Origin: Lumnitzera littorea
Lineage: Eukaryota > Streptophyta > Magnoliopsida > Myrtales > Combretaceae
Direction: 5' to 3'
Assembly (NCBI GenBank): GCA_024138015.1
Contig: JAMXBB010000008.1
Span: forward strand, 49,578,236-49,642,235
DNA length: 64,000 bases
Positions within the stretch are counted from its first letter, which is position 1, and every line of letters begins with the position of its first letter. Shown piece by piece: positions 21,964 through 33,772 of this stretch. A model generated the notes under the pieces. That model was given only the letters and a program-made list of their open reading frames with translations, did no database searches and was not told where the DNA came from. A program made the translations under genes and the position numbers.

Positions 21964-24675
21964 TGTCGAGCCTGATTTTGCGGTTTCTTTTTTTTTTTTT
22001 AAATTAATTTCTTATTTCCCAATTAATATTAAACCCTAACTCATTTAATATTAATCTTCAACTAAAAAAATTGGGAAATTTCGGTTTTTTATTGAAAATA
22101 ATTTTTTTGGAGTCATCACTTAACCGAAGTCGGGAAAAAGGAATAAAACTGTAATCAATTGGGTGAATTGATTACGATTTAGCTACCGATCTTTGATTTC
22201 AATTTTAATACAGAACCAGAAGGTTCCGAATTCGAGGGCTAACTTATTAAACCCTAACGGATACTACCATCTATTTATCGAAATTAGGATTATTCTTATA
22301 ATTATAATATTTAAAAATAAATAAATAAATAAATAAAAATCCAAAGAAAAAGAACCTAAGTTTCTATATATTTTATTATCGCCCCGAAGGTGCTTACATA
22401 CCCGCTAGCCAGGATCAGACAATTGTAGTTTTTTCCAAAAAAAATTTTTAATGTGTTGATTTATTTTAATTTTTGAAAATTGACCAAATTTACGTTGTTA
22501 CCAATTTAGTTTATTTAAGTAAAATCTAAAAGGGTCCTAACTCTTAAATGTTCAAAAGACGTTCTAAGACACTATAACCTTTTTGTAAAAAAAGAAAAAA
22601 AAAAAACTTTCCTTTTGTGAATTTTTATTTTTAAAAGATAATTTTCCATATGAGGATTTCTAAAAAAAAAAAACCTAATCCTAAAAGAAAAAACCTAGGC
22701 TAATATATATAACGATCTACCAAAATAAAATAATTCCATATAATATGCTTATATAAAAACTAATACTAGAACCCCTACATTGACATGTTCATACATTATA
22801 TTATATTAACTAGTAAAATATAAAGATCTATATATAACAAAAACCAATTTTAACAATTCCTAAACCAATATTCACATCCTTATTTAAATAACTACTATTA
22901 AATAACCACTTAAATTTTTATCTAATCTATGTAATATTAGAAAACTAATACTAAATATTTACTATTCTATGCACATATCTATATATATATCATACAATAA
23001 TATAATATAATATAATAAATAATAAATAAAATAAGATTGAACCGAACCTGATTGTTATTGAAGGATCAAGGGACGTGCGGCTCTTCAAGACTCTGTTTGA
23101 TCATCGGCTGGAAGATGAATACAGCAGCATGGACGATGTTTGCGCGTTTGTCAGAGGATTGTTCAGTAACGATGATGTGCTACACAGTGTCGTTGCGTGT
23201 ACTATCACAGATGGATGGCCGCGTGCGTGTGAGTTATGGAGTAATGGAGACACAGGTCCAATAGCGGCTATTCAGTGAGGAGCTGCTCATCGGGATCATG
23301 CTACCGTTGCTATTGGTCAATGTATGAGTTCAGTCAGCATGTAGTAGTGAACGTGGATGGTAGTGGCATGGATAGTAGTAGCCGTGGCTTGTGTGGAGTA
23401 TAACTGCGGCAATGCTTGTCGACTTGCTCGGGCAACTGTAATGACGAAGGATGGAATTCAGCTACTGCATTGACAGTAGAGTCGTTGGATCTTGGTGTGC
23501 CGTGGATTACTGCAAGTTGCAGGGGGAATCGTATATTATCACCGTGTTTTGCTGAAGTGCTACAGTGATGAAGGATGGTGGGGTGCTCGCGTGGCTGTTT
23601 GCGATGAAGACATGACGGTCAGCGCTGATTGAGGGCGTGGACATTGGGGGGTCACCTGGATCCTATTCGTGTAGCTGTGGACATATAGGGCATAGCCTAC
23701 GGTCGTAACAAGGGCGAGGATGGGTTCATCGGTTGTGGTTAGTCTTATCACTGTTGTCAATTGTAACAGTAGTGTTCTGAACTGGGGGCTTGTGCGTGAC
23801 TGTTGCTGAATGAAGGAGAGGGGATAGCTGCAGTTAGAATGTGTACTGGAGTCGCTGTTTGTGGCGTTGGGACGATGCTGGATGTTGCTGTGTGCAGTTG
23901 TAGTTTTGGCGTAAATTCTGGTTATGCTCAGTACAAGTAGTCGAGACTCAGGCGATGGACTGGCTGTTGTTAGCTTCCGTAATACTGAAGAATTCTACAA
24001 CAATAGTCGTTGGTCGTATACAGTCTTGAACGGTGTTATAATAGTGGGCTGTTTGTAGGACTGTGTTTTGTCACTGAATTCTTGCTTCTATTGTGTCTCT
24101 TCTTTTTTTATACACGTGTATGTGAGTTTTTATGATCCAAATCAAAGCATATCTAGTTATATCTATTGTATCTGATTCGATAACAATTAAACTAGATCTA
24201 AATTAATTTAAATATAATTTAATAAGATTAAACTAAATTTAAATGATTTAATTAGATATGAATCCCATTTATTTATCTCACTTATGCAAAAGTAGAAAAA
24301 TAAAGACATAGGTGCCTACTAAGACTCGAACCTAAGACTTCAAATTAAATCTAATCTAAATACTTCAATACTTATCCGTTAGGTTGTTGGCTTGCACCTT
24401 AACATTCAGTACAATTAAATTGTACTTAAACTACTTGATTCCCTAAAATAAAATTTTTTAACTAGGCTAAAACTAAAACTATTTGTTCCTAATCTACAAA
24501 ATTTTTTATAATATTTTCCTTTTCTTATTTTTTTGGTATTTTCATCATTTGTTAATTTTTATTATTTTTATCTTTTATTTTATTTTTATTTTTGAATTAA
24601 GATGCTTTTTGGTAAAATAAAATAAAATAAATAAATAAATTAGAATTACAAAGTGGCAAAAATTAGGTATCTACA
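21964..24675 (-). repeat. 5' LTR of element C (2,712 bp)
   Basis: This begins TGTCGAGCC and ends ATCTACA on plus, pairing with 7859-10545 throughout. It is followed by ATACT, the duplicated target. The SINE-like motif (24322-24385) and the GC-rich island (about 23050-24060) are present as in the other copy. Confidence 0.9.
24320..24402 (-). repeat. tRNA-like (SINE head) motif in the C 5' LTR
   Basis: The minus strand reads AACCTAACGGATAAG and then TCTTAGGTTCGAGTCTT. GGTTCGAGTC agrees closely with the pol III B-box consensus GGTTCGANNCC. It occupies the same LTR position as the 10186-10272 copy, so it was present in the parental element before insertion. Confidence 0.5.
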
Positions 24676-24680
24676 ATACT
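24676..24680. repeat. Target site duplication of element C, right copy
   Basis: ATACT matches 7854-7858 exactly. Removing C plus one copy rejoins the RT coding sequence of element A. Confidence 0.9.
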
Positions 24681-24790
24681 ACTAATACGAAATAAGGGTT
24701 CATGCTTTCTTTGACGTATCCTCATTTAAGTAGCTCATTAATTTGTTACTTGAGCTCGGCTACCTACTTGGGTTTGAGCCTATACATAAG
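24681..24790 (-). pseudogene. Element A reverse transcriptase, N-terminal fragment
   Basis: Plus-strand text here aligns base by base with the same region of element B (about 29895-30010): ATAAGGGTTCATGCTTTCTT, CTCATTAATTTGTTACTTGA and so on. It is the piece of the A RT upstream of the C insertion. It is cut off at 24790 by solo LTR D and resumes at about 26142. Confidence 0.65.
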
Positions 24791-26136
24791 TGATGAGTTC
24801 TTATTTGCATATATTTAATTTAGTGATTTTTCATGATTTTCCCTTAAAATTTGAGTTTATTTTTAGATAATGGTACTTAATTGGGTAAAATATTGTTTCT
24901 TAGGTTTTAAAATATCTACACAAGAAAGCAAGAAGATAGAAACAAGTTTCACTCAATTCAGAGCTAAAATGAGGACATTATGAAGGTTGAAAGATTAATA
25001 CAATCGAATGACATGACTGTGTTATTCCTAGGCAAATTTGCAATCAATTTTCAATCATCATAGCCAGTGACATGACCAAAGGATGCAACCATGTCCTCGA
25101 TTGTATCATTCCCAATTTAGAAAAAAAAAATTAAAATAAAAGAAGATGAAAGGGAATGGTAGTGATTAACATGATTAGGGGATATGGTCATATCCCCGGT
25201 CGTGTCGATTGCACGAACTTTATTTTGTTGTTTCCTATATAAAGCCTCTTTATTTTTTTTTTAGAGATGATTATTACACGACTTTTGGAGAGGTTTTTTC
25301 AAGCCATGAACACTCAAGAGAGCAAAACACAATGAAGACTTCAAGATTCTATCTTATCTAGAATTTATGATTTTCTCTTCTACAGTTTTTTATTCTTTAA
25401 TTCAAGATGTTTACTTTATGATGTGTAAAGAGTAGATCTTTGGTATCTAGGTCTTATGGAACTTAGATCTACTAATGTGATATGATTTTTATTAGATTTA
25501 ATTAAGTCTTTTCTCTTTCTTGATTCAACTATATATGCTTCATGATTTAGAATGTTATTTCTAAGGATAGTAATCTAGAATTTGATATCTTATAAGAGAA
25601 TTGAGAGATTTTTTATAAGATTAGATCTAGGCATAGTTGAGGATTGTTGTAAGATTAGAGATAATTTACAAGATTTTCTAGAATTTTGAATTATTGCATG
25701 AAGAATTCGTTGTGTAATAATGAGATCTTAGGTCATGCTATTGAGAAGAGATTCTGATAGGTGATTTTAAGATTAGGGTTAATTGGCTTAAGAAAGTAAT
25801 TAACTTTAGCAAAGAATTCTCCTAGTCAGGAAAGATTAAAGAATGAATTATAGTATCTTTAAGGGAAATCACATGTTAGATATAAGGGAAGTAAAGATCT
25901 AGATATGGTTTGCAAATCTTGAAGTAGTTTATAATTTTATAGCTTTTTTACTTTAGTTCTTGAATAATTTTTAATTAGTAATTACTACAATTAGTTTTAG
26001 ATTCTTTAAATTCTTGAGTTCAAATTTGTAGGTTAGATAATAGAGATCTAGTGAGTATTAGTAGCCAAAATCTCTAAAGGATTGACATTTAAACTTAATT
26101 CACTTATTACAATTTGATAGGTATGCTTACCTAACA
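24791..26136 (+). repeat. Solo LTR D (about 1.35 kb)
   Basis: The sequence TGATGAGTTC ... CCTAACA interrupts pol of element A; the flanks on both sides align to adjacent parts of the uninterrupted element B. A TATA box lies at 25236-25244 and no retrotransposon coding sequence is present, which fits a single LTR left after recombination. Flanking 5-mers ATAAG (24786-24790) and ATTAG (26138-26142) are close but not identical and are offset by one base, so the duplication is decayed or the right boundary is uncertain. Confidence 0.6.
25236..25244 (+). promoter_or_regulatory. TATA box of solo LTR D
   Basis: TATATAAAG lies 445 bp into the LTR, preceded by a GC-containing stretch and followed by AAGCCTCTT. 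This is the usual layout of a plant LTR promoter and gives D its plus orientation. Confidence 0.45.
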
Positions 26137-26141
26137 TATTA

Positions 26142-26667
26142 GTAGGTTTATTGGGTAGAGTAGCTCTAGGTTGGTGGTTGATGCAATGCTCTATACCTCT
26201 GATAGGGGGTAAACCTCTTAATAGCTCGGTTAGAAACAAGTTGGCATATTTTCGGAGCAAGGTCTATACCTCGACTGGTAGTGCTCTAGCCTCTTTTAGC
26301 TTAAGTAATCTTCTAACTAGTAGGATTACAAACTCTTCCTTGTTAACATCCCTAGAAATTTGGGTAATCACTACGGATTTCCTCCACAACAATCTAGAAA
26401 TCTTCTCCTATGATTCCTAGGCTTCTCTCAGGCTCATTGGGGTTAATACAACTCTCTTTCCATCCTTCTAGAACATATAGGTGTTCCTATATCCATCATG
26501 GAGTACCTTAAGATCAAATAGCCATGGTTAGCTTAATGGTATATGTGAAGCGCACATTGGCAAAACATTACATAGTATCTCATCCTTGTACCTTTCCCCA
26601 ATGGACATCGACACCTTTACCTGCTCAATAATCTAGAGTCTACCTTTCTCGTTTAGTCGATAGATCT
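26142..26667 (-). pseudogene. Element A protease end and protease-RT linker
   Basis: On the minus strand from 26660: a LYKIYRLNEKGRL-like remnant, then DVLPMCASHIPL, PWLFDLKVLHDGYRNTYMF and KDGKRVVLTPMSL. This is the gypsy pattern ILLGRPW-FDRK--HDG--N-Y-F at the end of the protease domain. It then enters the linker towards RT (26142-26400), which aligns with element B at about 30015-30180. The Gly-Arg of LGRPW is lost. Element B separates this piece from the rest of the protease at 36386. Confidence 0.65.
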
Positions 26668-26672
26668 TATAA

Positions 26673-27498
26673 TGTTCTAGACTGTGACAACAGACAAGGT
26701 TAGTTATTGAATGGGTCCAAGCTTGAAAAAAGAAGTGGTGGGAAATGTGCGAAAGAACAGACACGAATAAAAAGTAAGCAAAGTCCCACGAACAACCCTA
26801 ATAGATTTGACACATCAATGAAACTTTTGAAGACTTACGACTTAATTCGATATGATGCACGAATCAGTCCAATGAGGTTATTTGTTACCTAACCTTGCTT
26901 AAAGTTTAGGATAATAGTGAAATGAATGTAAACAAAGTAATGTTTGCAAGAGACAAATGTCAAGTGTATTAATGATAATCAATTTGCCTGTAGCTACAAA
27001 TACAAGGGTATTTATACCCTTAAGTTAAGGCAACTTGCCTAAAAGGGAAATGGCAAAAAGGGCATTTCCTAAAAAAGTAATGTATAAGATACAAAAGGGT
27101 AAAAATGAATATTCAAGAAAAACAATCATTAGTGTAACAAATTTGACACATGATTCTATACACATGGGGATGCTGTATTGGTGATGTCGTCAAAAGATGC
27201 GAAAAAAAATTATAGTTAGCTTGCTTATCTAAGCAGAGGTGGCTTAATCAGTTTGAAGTCTCTTTATCTCAACTTCTCAATAAGGGAGATGCAGAGTCAT
27301 TAGTCAACTCGAGCGTAAGTAAGTAAACTATTGCTTGGCATACTATAGAGAGATGGGCAATCAAATGGTTCAGTAAAAAAAGAGTGACTCGACAAAGAAG
27401 TACTTGGCTTCAATAAGATTAGAAGAATTTACCTTGCTAGGCCTTCTAATCCTCGTGCTCGCCTACGGGTTAAAGGCCTAGTAGCTCGATTCCTATCA
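26673..27498 (-). repeat. 3' LTR of element B (826 bp)
   Basis: This begins TGTTCTAGAC on plus and ends CCTATCA. It pairs with 35559-36385. The pol stop codon (27429) lies inside this LTR, so about 70 bp of LTR encode the protein end (TRPLTRRRARGLEGLAR). Confidence 0.85.
27009..27016 (-). promoter_or_regulatory. TATA box in the B 3' LTR
   Basis: The minus strand reads GGGTATAAATACCC, a palindromic TATA context, and it is found again in the other LTR at 35888-35895. Conservation in both LTRs supports a promoter role. Confidence 0.5.
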
Positions 27499-28560
27499 TT
27501 TCCTTTAGGTTGATTTGGATTTGGGATCAAATTTGAATGGTCTTTAATCAGCTCTCTATCGGGGTGATATGGATTGAGGTTGACAATGTTGAAGGTATCA
27601 AAAACCCCATAGTCCTCGGGCAACACCAATTTGTAGGTGTTATCATTGATCTTCTAGAGGATTCTATAAGTTCCTTATGTTCTTGCAAATAATTTGTTCC
27701 TCCTCTTTTGAAACTTATTCCTTGCTAAGGTGCAGCCATATTAAGTATCCTTGCTAGAATTGTTTAGCTATCTTACCCTTAGCCTTCTCTTGCATTTTTT
27801 TAGTAGCTTGGTTAATGTGCTGAGTGACTTTGTCATAGATGTACTGAAGGTATGGTGCTTTGGCTCTTGCATCTAGGTCTTCTTGCTCAAATTCTAGCAT
27901 AGGGGTGTGATTAAGGGGTAACTCGAGATTAAAACCATAAAGTACTTCAATGGTAGTTTGTTTGGTGGTGTCATGTACTATTCGATTGTAAGCAAATTTA
28001 GTTACTAGCAAGCAAATGTCCCAATTAGCGAAGTTCTTACCTACTGTAGCTTAGAGTAGTAATCCCAAAGTGCGATTAACCACATCTATTTAGCCATTAG
28101 TTTAGGGGTGATAAGAAGTACTGAATATTACTTTGGTCTCCATCCGACGCCATAAGGTCTTCTAGAAATGGCTCAAGAACTTTAGGTCTTTGTCAGAGAT
28201 TACACTTCTCGGTATACCATATAACCATACAATCTCCTACAAGAAAAGAGAAGCAATAGCTAAAGCATTGTTAGTCTTGGAACAAGGCATAAAGTATGCT
28301 ATCTTGCTGAACCGATCCGCGAAACCATTATAGAATCTTTGTCTTAAACAGCTCATGGTAGTCCGAGAACAAAATCTAAGCTCAATTTAGTCCACGGCTT
28401 TGATGGAATAGATAATAGCATTGCTTTTCCTTTCTTAGCTCAGCACATAGCTTTGTTGCACATGGAACAACTTTCAATGACTTAGTGTACATTTCACCTC
28501 ATTCTTGACCAAGAGAATTGATCACTTAGCAATTCATACGTCCTTTTCTCCTTAAAATGT
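27429..28560 (-). pseudogene. Element B integrase and pol C-terminus
   Basis: On the minus strand from 28400: AYFMPCSKTNNALAIASLFL (integrase core), IVWLYGIPRSVISDKDLKF (second catalytic Asp kept in SDKDLKF) and STSYHP-TNG-ID-VNRTLG (the Glu position reads Asp). These are followed by LVTKFAYNRIVHDTTKQTTI (27754-28011) and YGVFDTFNIVNLNPYHPDRE (27429-27629). Upstream to about 28560 is the zinc-binding part. Stops and frameshifts are frequent. The final residues are encoded within the 3' LTR. Confidence 0.75.
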
Positions 28561-29229
28561 TTGGACAATCCTCCATTGAAGGCTTCCTTGATCAGTAGCT
28601 CTTATAGTAAACAACTCAGCACGTATAATTTCCCCCTTTAAAACAAGTAGCCATTTTCTACATGGTACTCGTCTACTATTCTTCCATTGACACATCACCC
28701 AAATACATGTCTAAAGTGTGGATCCTCGAAGTACTTCTCTGTGATGCTTGCAAACCTAAATAATCTAGTCTACAATTTACTCAAAAGTGCATGTCTTCTC
28801 AAAAGAGCATCCATGACTACATTGCTCTCTCCTTGTTTGTATTTTATTACAAAATTGAATCCTTCAAGGAATTCAACTCATCTCGCCTGCTTGCTTCGAT
28901 AACTTGGTTTGACTTTGGAGGTACTTCAGTGACTCATGGTTAGCATATATGATAAATTCTTATGGTAGTAAATAGTGCTACCATACTTACAGTGCTCGAA
29001 TTAGTGCCAAGAGTTCTTTGTTATACACATAGTAATTTAACTGAGGTCCTCTAAGCTTCTTACTGTAGAAGGCAATTGATCGGCCTTCTTGCATTAGGAT
29101 AATGCCTATTCCAATGCTTAACGCATTGCATTTTAGCTTGAATATCTTCTCGAAATTAGGTAGAACAAATACTTAGGTAGAGGTTAATATTTCCTTGATC
29201 TCGACAAAGCTCCTCTCCTCCCTTTCTCC
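28561..29229 (-). pseudogene. Element B RNase H
   Basis: The minus strand reads FKLKCNALSIGIGIILMQEG, RSIAFYSKKLRGPQLNYYVY, NKELLALIRAL and ANHESLKYLQ. This follows the gypsy pattern FEVECDAS-IGIGAVLMQE...Y--EL-ALVRAL...TDHESLKYL. The first catalytic Asp (CDAS) is changed to CNAL and the TDHES Asp to ANHES, so the domain is inactive. Confidence 0.7.
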
Positions 29230-29990
29230 TTATCGAAAGTCGGTGTTTTTCTTTATGAGCTTAGTAAGTAGTGCAGCGAGGGTGCTAAAATTCTTGATGA
29301 ATTGTCTACAGAATGAAGCTAGTCTATGGAAACTTCTCATGTTGGCACAAGTAGTAAGAGTTGGGCACTCGACAATTGCTTGGATCTTCTCATCATCTAC
29401 TCGTAAGCCTTCTTTACTTACTACATATCCTAAGAATACCACTTCCTCTTGGCAAAAGCAACATTTCTTTAAGTTGTTCAACAATCTCTCGGCATGAAAG
29501 ATATTCAATATGGCTCGGAAATGTTAGTAGTGACTCAACATATCGGCATTGTAGACTAGGATGTCATCAAAGTACACCATGACACACTTTCTTATTAAAT
29601 GCCTCAACACATGGTTCATCAGCCTCATACAAGTGCTCAAGGCATTCGACAAGCCAAATAGTACGACTATTCACTCATAAAGTCCATGTCGAGTTTTAAA
29701 TGCAGTTTTCCACTCATCTCTTAACCTCATGCGAATTTGATGCCAAATTTTAGATCAATCTTGCTGAAGATCTAGGATCCACTCAATTCATCCAACATGT
29801 CCTCTAATTTAAGAATGGGATCCTTATATTTGACTGTGATCTTGTTCACAGCTTGGTTATCTATACACATCCGCTAGGTACCATGCTTTTTTGACATTAA
29901 AGGTGCTAGCACAGCATAAGGGCTAAGACTTTTTTTGACATAAACTCTCTTTAACAACTCATTGACTTGACATTGGAGCTTAGAAACCTG
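29230..29990 (-). pseudogene. Element B reverse transcriptase
   Basis: The palm segment reads CVMVYFDDILVYN (about 29540-29582) with both catalytic Asp residues intact. Downstream come FHAERLLNNLKKCCFCQEEV, VFLGYVVSKEGLRVDDEKIQ and SFHRLASFCRQFIKNFSTLA (29230-29508). The upstream fingers region (to 29990) is recognisable but broken. Of the two related gypsy RTs here, B keeps YFDD while A has YFND. Confidence 0.75.
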
Positions 29991-30375
29991 TTTAGGACTC
30001 ATCCCATAGGTTGGTTCATTTGGCAATGCAGTGTCGAGGAATAGGTCAATGTAGTGTTTTATGCCTTAAGTTGGAGGTAACCCCTCAGGTAACTGTTTTG
30101 GGAATAGATTGGCATAATCATCTAGCAAATTTTTTATTTCCAAGAGTAGTTCACCCTGCTCCTTTATCTCCAATAGGTTGTTGACCAACATAAGGGTCGG
30201 TTCGTTTGCATTGATGGCTCATGGAGCTTAGCTCTGCTCATCATTAGAGTTTTCTTCGATCTACAAGCAAGTTTTTTTTGCAACTTATGAACTTCTCTTC
30301 GTGGCATCGTGTTCAGTGTAATTTTTTAGCCATCCTTTTCGAATACGTACGTGTTCCTGTATCATTATGAATAAC
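29991..30375 (-). pseudogene. Element B protease end and linker, proximal part
   Basis: The minus strand shows YRNTYVFEKDG-KITL and a Lys/Arg-rich linker, the same region as 26142-26667 of element A. It is interrupted at 30375 by solo LTR E and continues at 33773. Confidence 0.6.
30371..30375. repeat. Target site duplication of solo LTR E, left copy
   Basis: ATAAC is repeated exactly at 33768-33772. The pair proves insertion into the protease region of element B. Confidence 0.9.
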
Positions 30376-31040
30376 TGTTAACCCCGCAAATCTAACATTC
30401 TAAGTACAGAATCAAACCCCTAAACTATAGATCATTTCCTAAAGTCAATAGAACTAGTGAGATTTAAAATTGATTAAAATATCAACTCAAAACCTAAAGA
30501 GAATATGAAAAATCTTTAATTATCAATTGAACCTCTAATCACATACGAAGACCTTAAAACTTTAGGTATGTGTAACTGCAAAAGTTGACCTTGAACCTCA
30601 TCAAAACCCTAAGATAACAATTGAAGATTTAATCGCATAGAAAACTTTTATATCCTAAATGTATATAAACACTAGAGATTACACCTAAAAGTGATAAAAC
30701 CCTATAACTATAACTTTAAAGATATAAAAGTACCAATTCACTATACTTTACTCTAAAACCCTAATTGAAAATATATCCTCCATATTATACTAAATCATTA
30801 GTAAAAGATCAAAGATAACTTTTAATCATTCATAAATATGTATAATACTAAAGTAATCCCTTAAGAACTAAGATATTGCATCATAGATCATATTTGTCTT
30901 CTAAGTATATAAATATATTAGTATTATATAGAGTTAGGTGTTTAATTAATGCTTATATTACATACAGTAGGTATTAATACTCTAAATGATACTTTTCATG
31001 ATAATTATATTAAGTAGCCTGCCAAATGATATATATAGGA

Positions 31041-31048
31041 TATAAATA
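31041..31048 (+). promoter_or_regulatory. TATA box of solo LTR E
   Basis: TATAAATA, preceded by ATATATAGGA, lies 665 bp into the LTR. A splice-donor-like AAAAAGGTATGT follows at about 31494-31505. The call rests on motif and position only. Confidence 0.4.
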
Positions 31049-31639
31049 CCTAAAGGAAGATCTCATTACCTATTCTTACTAATCATTTCAATAAACTCCA
31101 CATTTCCCTTCAATTCCTTAATTTTTCTCCTAAATTTTCCTTAATTATCCCATTATGTACACACAAATTTCACTTAATTTCAAAGAGTTGACCAATTCAA
31201 AGGTTGACCAAGTCAACATGTTGATAAAGTCAACAAACATGTCATTCTCATCTAGAGCCTTCTTCCTTTCTCTTTAACTTTCTACACATTTTTTTGTCCA
31301 ATTTTGCCCCTTTGTCGCTGTCTACTCTTCTCTCTCTTCTAGACTTTACTTTTCTCAATTATAAAACACAAATTAAGATAAGAACAACTCCTTTTCCTCT
31401 CCCACAAATTCGTGAACTCCCTTTGTCCTTTCCAACTTCAACCTCTTCATAACTTCAACTATACAACTTCACTTACTACCATAAACCAAGGAGAAAAAGG
31501 TATGTTGTCATATGGTTTTCTATCTTATGTATTAGTTAGTTGTATAAGTTAGTTAGTGTAGAAATTTGGTATAATATGTGCATATGTGTTGTTGAAAGTG
31601 GAAGCTTCATATTCATGCTTAGAAGTATGGGAATCCTTA

Positions 31640-32030
31640 GTAAATGGAAGAAGAACACATGTATATATGCTTAGGTATATGTATATAAGAGTATACTTGA
31701 TAAATATATGTATGGGGACTCTTATACATAAGTACCCATTATGTACATAACCAAAAAAAGAGGTATATACTAACTATATATACATATACTTTGCTAAATA
31801 CACCCTTAAAGTGCAAAACTATGAAATTTATGAAGGTTTCTTAAGAGAGAACATTAGGTATACAAAAATATGTATAAAAATACATATGTCACCATATGTA
31901 TATATGGGTATGTGTATTAGTATACGTATAAATGCACAAGTATACATATTAGTATATTAGAAGTATAAGTATATATATAGCATATGTATAAAGTGTATAA
32001 ATACATAAGGATAAGTATACATATATAATG
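31640..32030. repeat. TATA/GTATAC-rich low-complexity tract in LTR E
   Basis: This is about 390 bp dominated by TATGTATA, GTATAC and ATACATAT steps, many of them self-complementary. It would form many small hairpins or slipped structures. No longer regular period was found. Confidence 0.6.
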
Positions 32031-33767
32031 GATGATGTAAGTAATGACTTAATCAAATGATGACACAAGTCTCTAAAATAATAAACCATAAGATTATCTA
32101 AATGTAAGAATTAATGGCTAATAAAATCATTAACTATTAAAATAGAATATAAAACTAGCCAATAGGAATAATTAAGCTTCAATAGTTAAAATTTTAATAA
32201 ATTTAGTCTATATCATAAAACACAGGTCTTAACGTCCAAAACGAACATCATTGTGTGAATGTACATTCGAAAACGATGTAAAACAACTAGAAATTCATAA
32301 ATATAGAAAATAGAATGAAAAAAGTTACATATAATTAGTGATTAGGTTTAATTGAATAAAAACTAATAATAATCTAAGTAGAATTAGGTAGATACATATC
32401 TAGAATTGTTAGTTAATTCAATTACTTATTATCTCTGTTATCTCGTAATGATCAGGTGATCCCGATGAGGGCAAGGATTTTCTAATCGATTATTATGACT
32501 AGGGCGAGTCGTCATAGTCAAGTGAGTACTCCCGATGACTTTATACTTATTTGTGTTTGTAGTTAGTGTACTTAAATTAAATAGTAATAACTTGATGCGT
32601 GGGGATTTAGGATATGCATGTGCTTAATACTAATTGCTTACTGTGAAAAATATTGTTTAATATAATAATTGAAGATTTGATTGTATGATTGTTACATGAT
32701 TTGGATGGTTTGCTAGTATTGATTGACCACCTCATAATTTGACTTAATTATATTTGGCTTATCTTAAATAAAAGGGGCATGCATTATCCATGTATTGCAT
32801 TACTTATTCCGGCCATCACTTCACATGAAGGTAAAGAGAGGCTTTATGGGAGTTATTTATGCATATTAAAGTGTTTATGTACGATGTACTCATATAACAT
32901 GACCTTATTCGAACCTACGGGGTTATTAGGTGATGGAGACGCTAACCGTATGTCTAAGGGTCGAGTTTAGAGATCTCCGCTGTAAGGTGTGAGTGTAGAC
33001 TGTGGGGGTCGCCACACCATTAAGCCTAGGATTTTGTGTACTACTGGATTTTCAGAAGTGAAAATGTATTTTGTGAAATAAAAAATTTAAAGTTATGGTT
33101 AAAAACCCAGGTGCTAGAGCCCGATTGTGGTTGGTGCTGATGTATCTCCAACCCTTATCTCAGAGGGCGTTAAAACTTGATATTATATGTATCACCGATC
33201 AACTGCATATAATGTTTGACATATTGCGTGTGCATGCATTTATATGGTTATAGCAATTTGTTTGATAACTTGTTTGCCAATATTGTATGAGGGATAACTC
33301 ACTAAGCTCTTGTGGCTCACCCCTCAATAGTTTTTCTTTTGTAAGTGCTAGATATTTGGGCATAGGTTAAGAACCAAGCGTTAAGTGCAAGTGCTGAGAT
33401 GTTATAGAGGTAAGAATTAGAGAGAAGTTGTTTATTTCATGTGAAACTTTAAATGTAAATACCACTTATATACTTAGATTTTTCAACCTTATTAAGTTTG
33501 GATTTTAAGTCTATACTACTTGATCTTATCATTTGGTAGAGGATACCGATTCTCTGTAGTTCTAAGGAACTGTGGGATATCAAACATCCATAGTTATTTA
33601 TATTTATATGTTATAATAAATTAATTACTTAAAAATCAGTAATCTTAATGATTTATCATTTAAAGTCTTGCAATCTCTAACTTACAAAGTGATTTCCATA
33701 TCATGGGTGCATACGTGACATGAAAATTTTTAAGTAATCCTACTAGGCCCCCTTTAGGGTCTTAACA

Positions 33768-33772
33768 ATAAC
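33768..33772. repeat. Target site duplication of solo LTR E, right copy
   Basis: ATAAC matches 30371-30375 exactly. Confidence 0.9.

Larger units (their letters stand above)
7859..24675 (-). mobile_element. Element C: 16.8-kb Tat/Ogre-type Ty3/gypsy retrotransposon
   Basis: The element is bounded by 2.7-kb LTRs and a perfect ATACT duplication. In minus-strand order it holds LTR, primer site TGGCGACTCC, an ORF1 upstream of gag, gag-protease, RT, RNase H, a second RNase H-like domain, integrase, a long 3' UTR with an 80-bp tandem array, polypurine tract and LTR. ORF1 plus a second RNase H and very long LTRs are hallmarks of the Tat/Ogre lineage (established knowledge). The pol frame is broken by several stops and frameshifts. 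Over the first 120 or so aligned LTR bases I count about 11 mismatches, mostly transitions, so it is younger than A. Confidence 0.85.
30376..33767 (+). repeat. Solo LTR E (3,392 bp)
   Basis: The sequence TGTTAACCCC ... GGTCTTAACA has inverted termini and a perfect ATAAC duplication, so it is a complete insertion. It contains no gag-pol sequence and no internal LTR pair, which leaves a solo LTR. A TATA box (31041-31048) and a CTCT-rich leader suggest plus orientation. Its length and its TTGTGGCTCACCCCTC segment (about 33311-33327) recall Tekay/Del-type gypsy LTRs, from memory and unverified. A TA-rich tract lies at 31640-32030. Confidence 0.75.

Noticed and set aside
23052..23278. Two overlapping open frames in the GC-rich part of the C LTR
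   Set aside because: The matching region of the other LTR (8950-9170) has stops and changes that break both frames.
24791..26136. D as a full short element such as a TRIM
   Set aside because: I found no pair of terminal direct repeats inside it and no primer site, so a solo LTR is the simpler reading.
26151..26420. 89-codon plus-strand frame
   Set aside because: It is antisense to the protease-RT linker of element A, which aligns to element B on the minus strand.
32779..32970. 63-codon frame inside solo LTR E
   Set aside because: No similarity or gene context; chance opening in an LTR.
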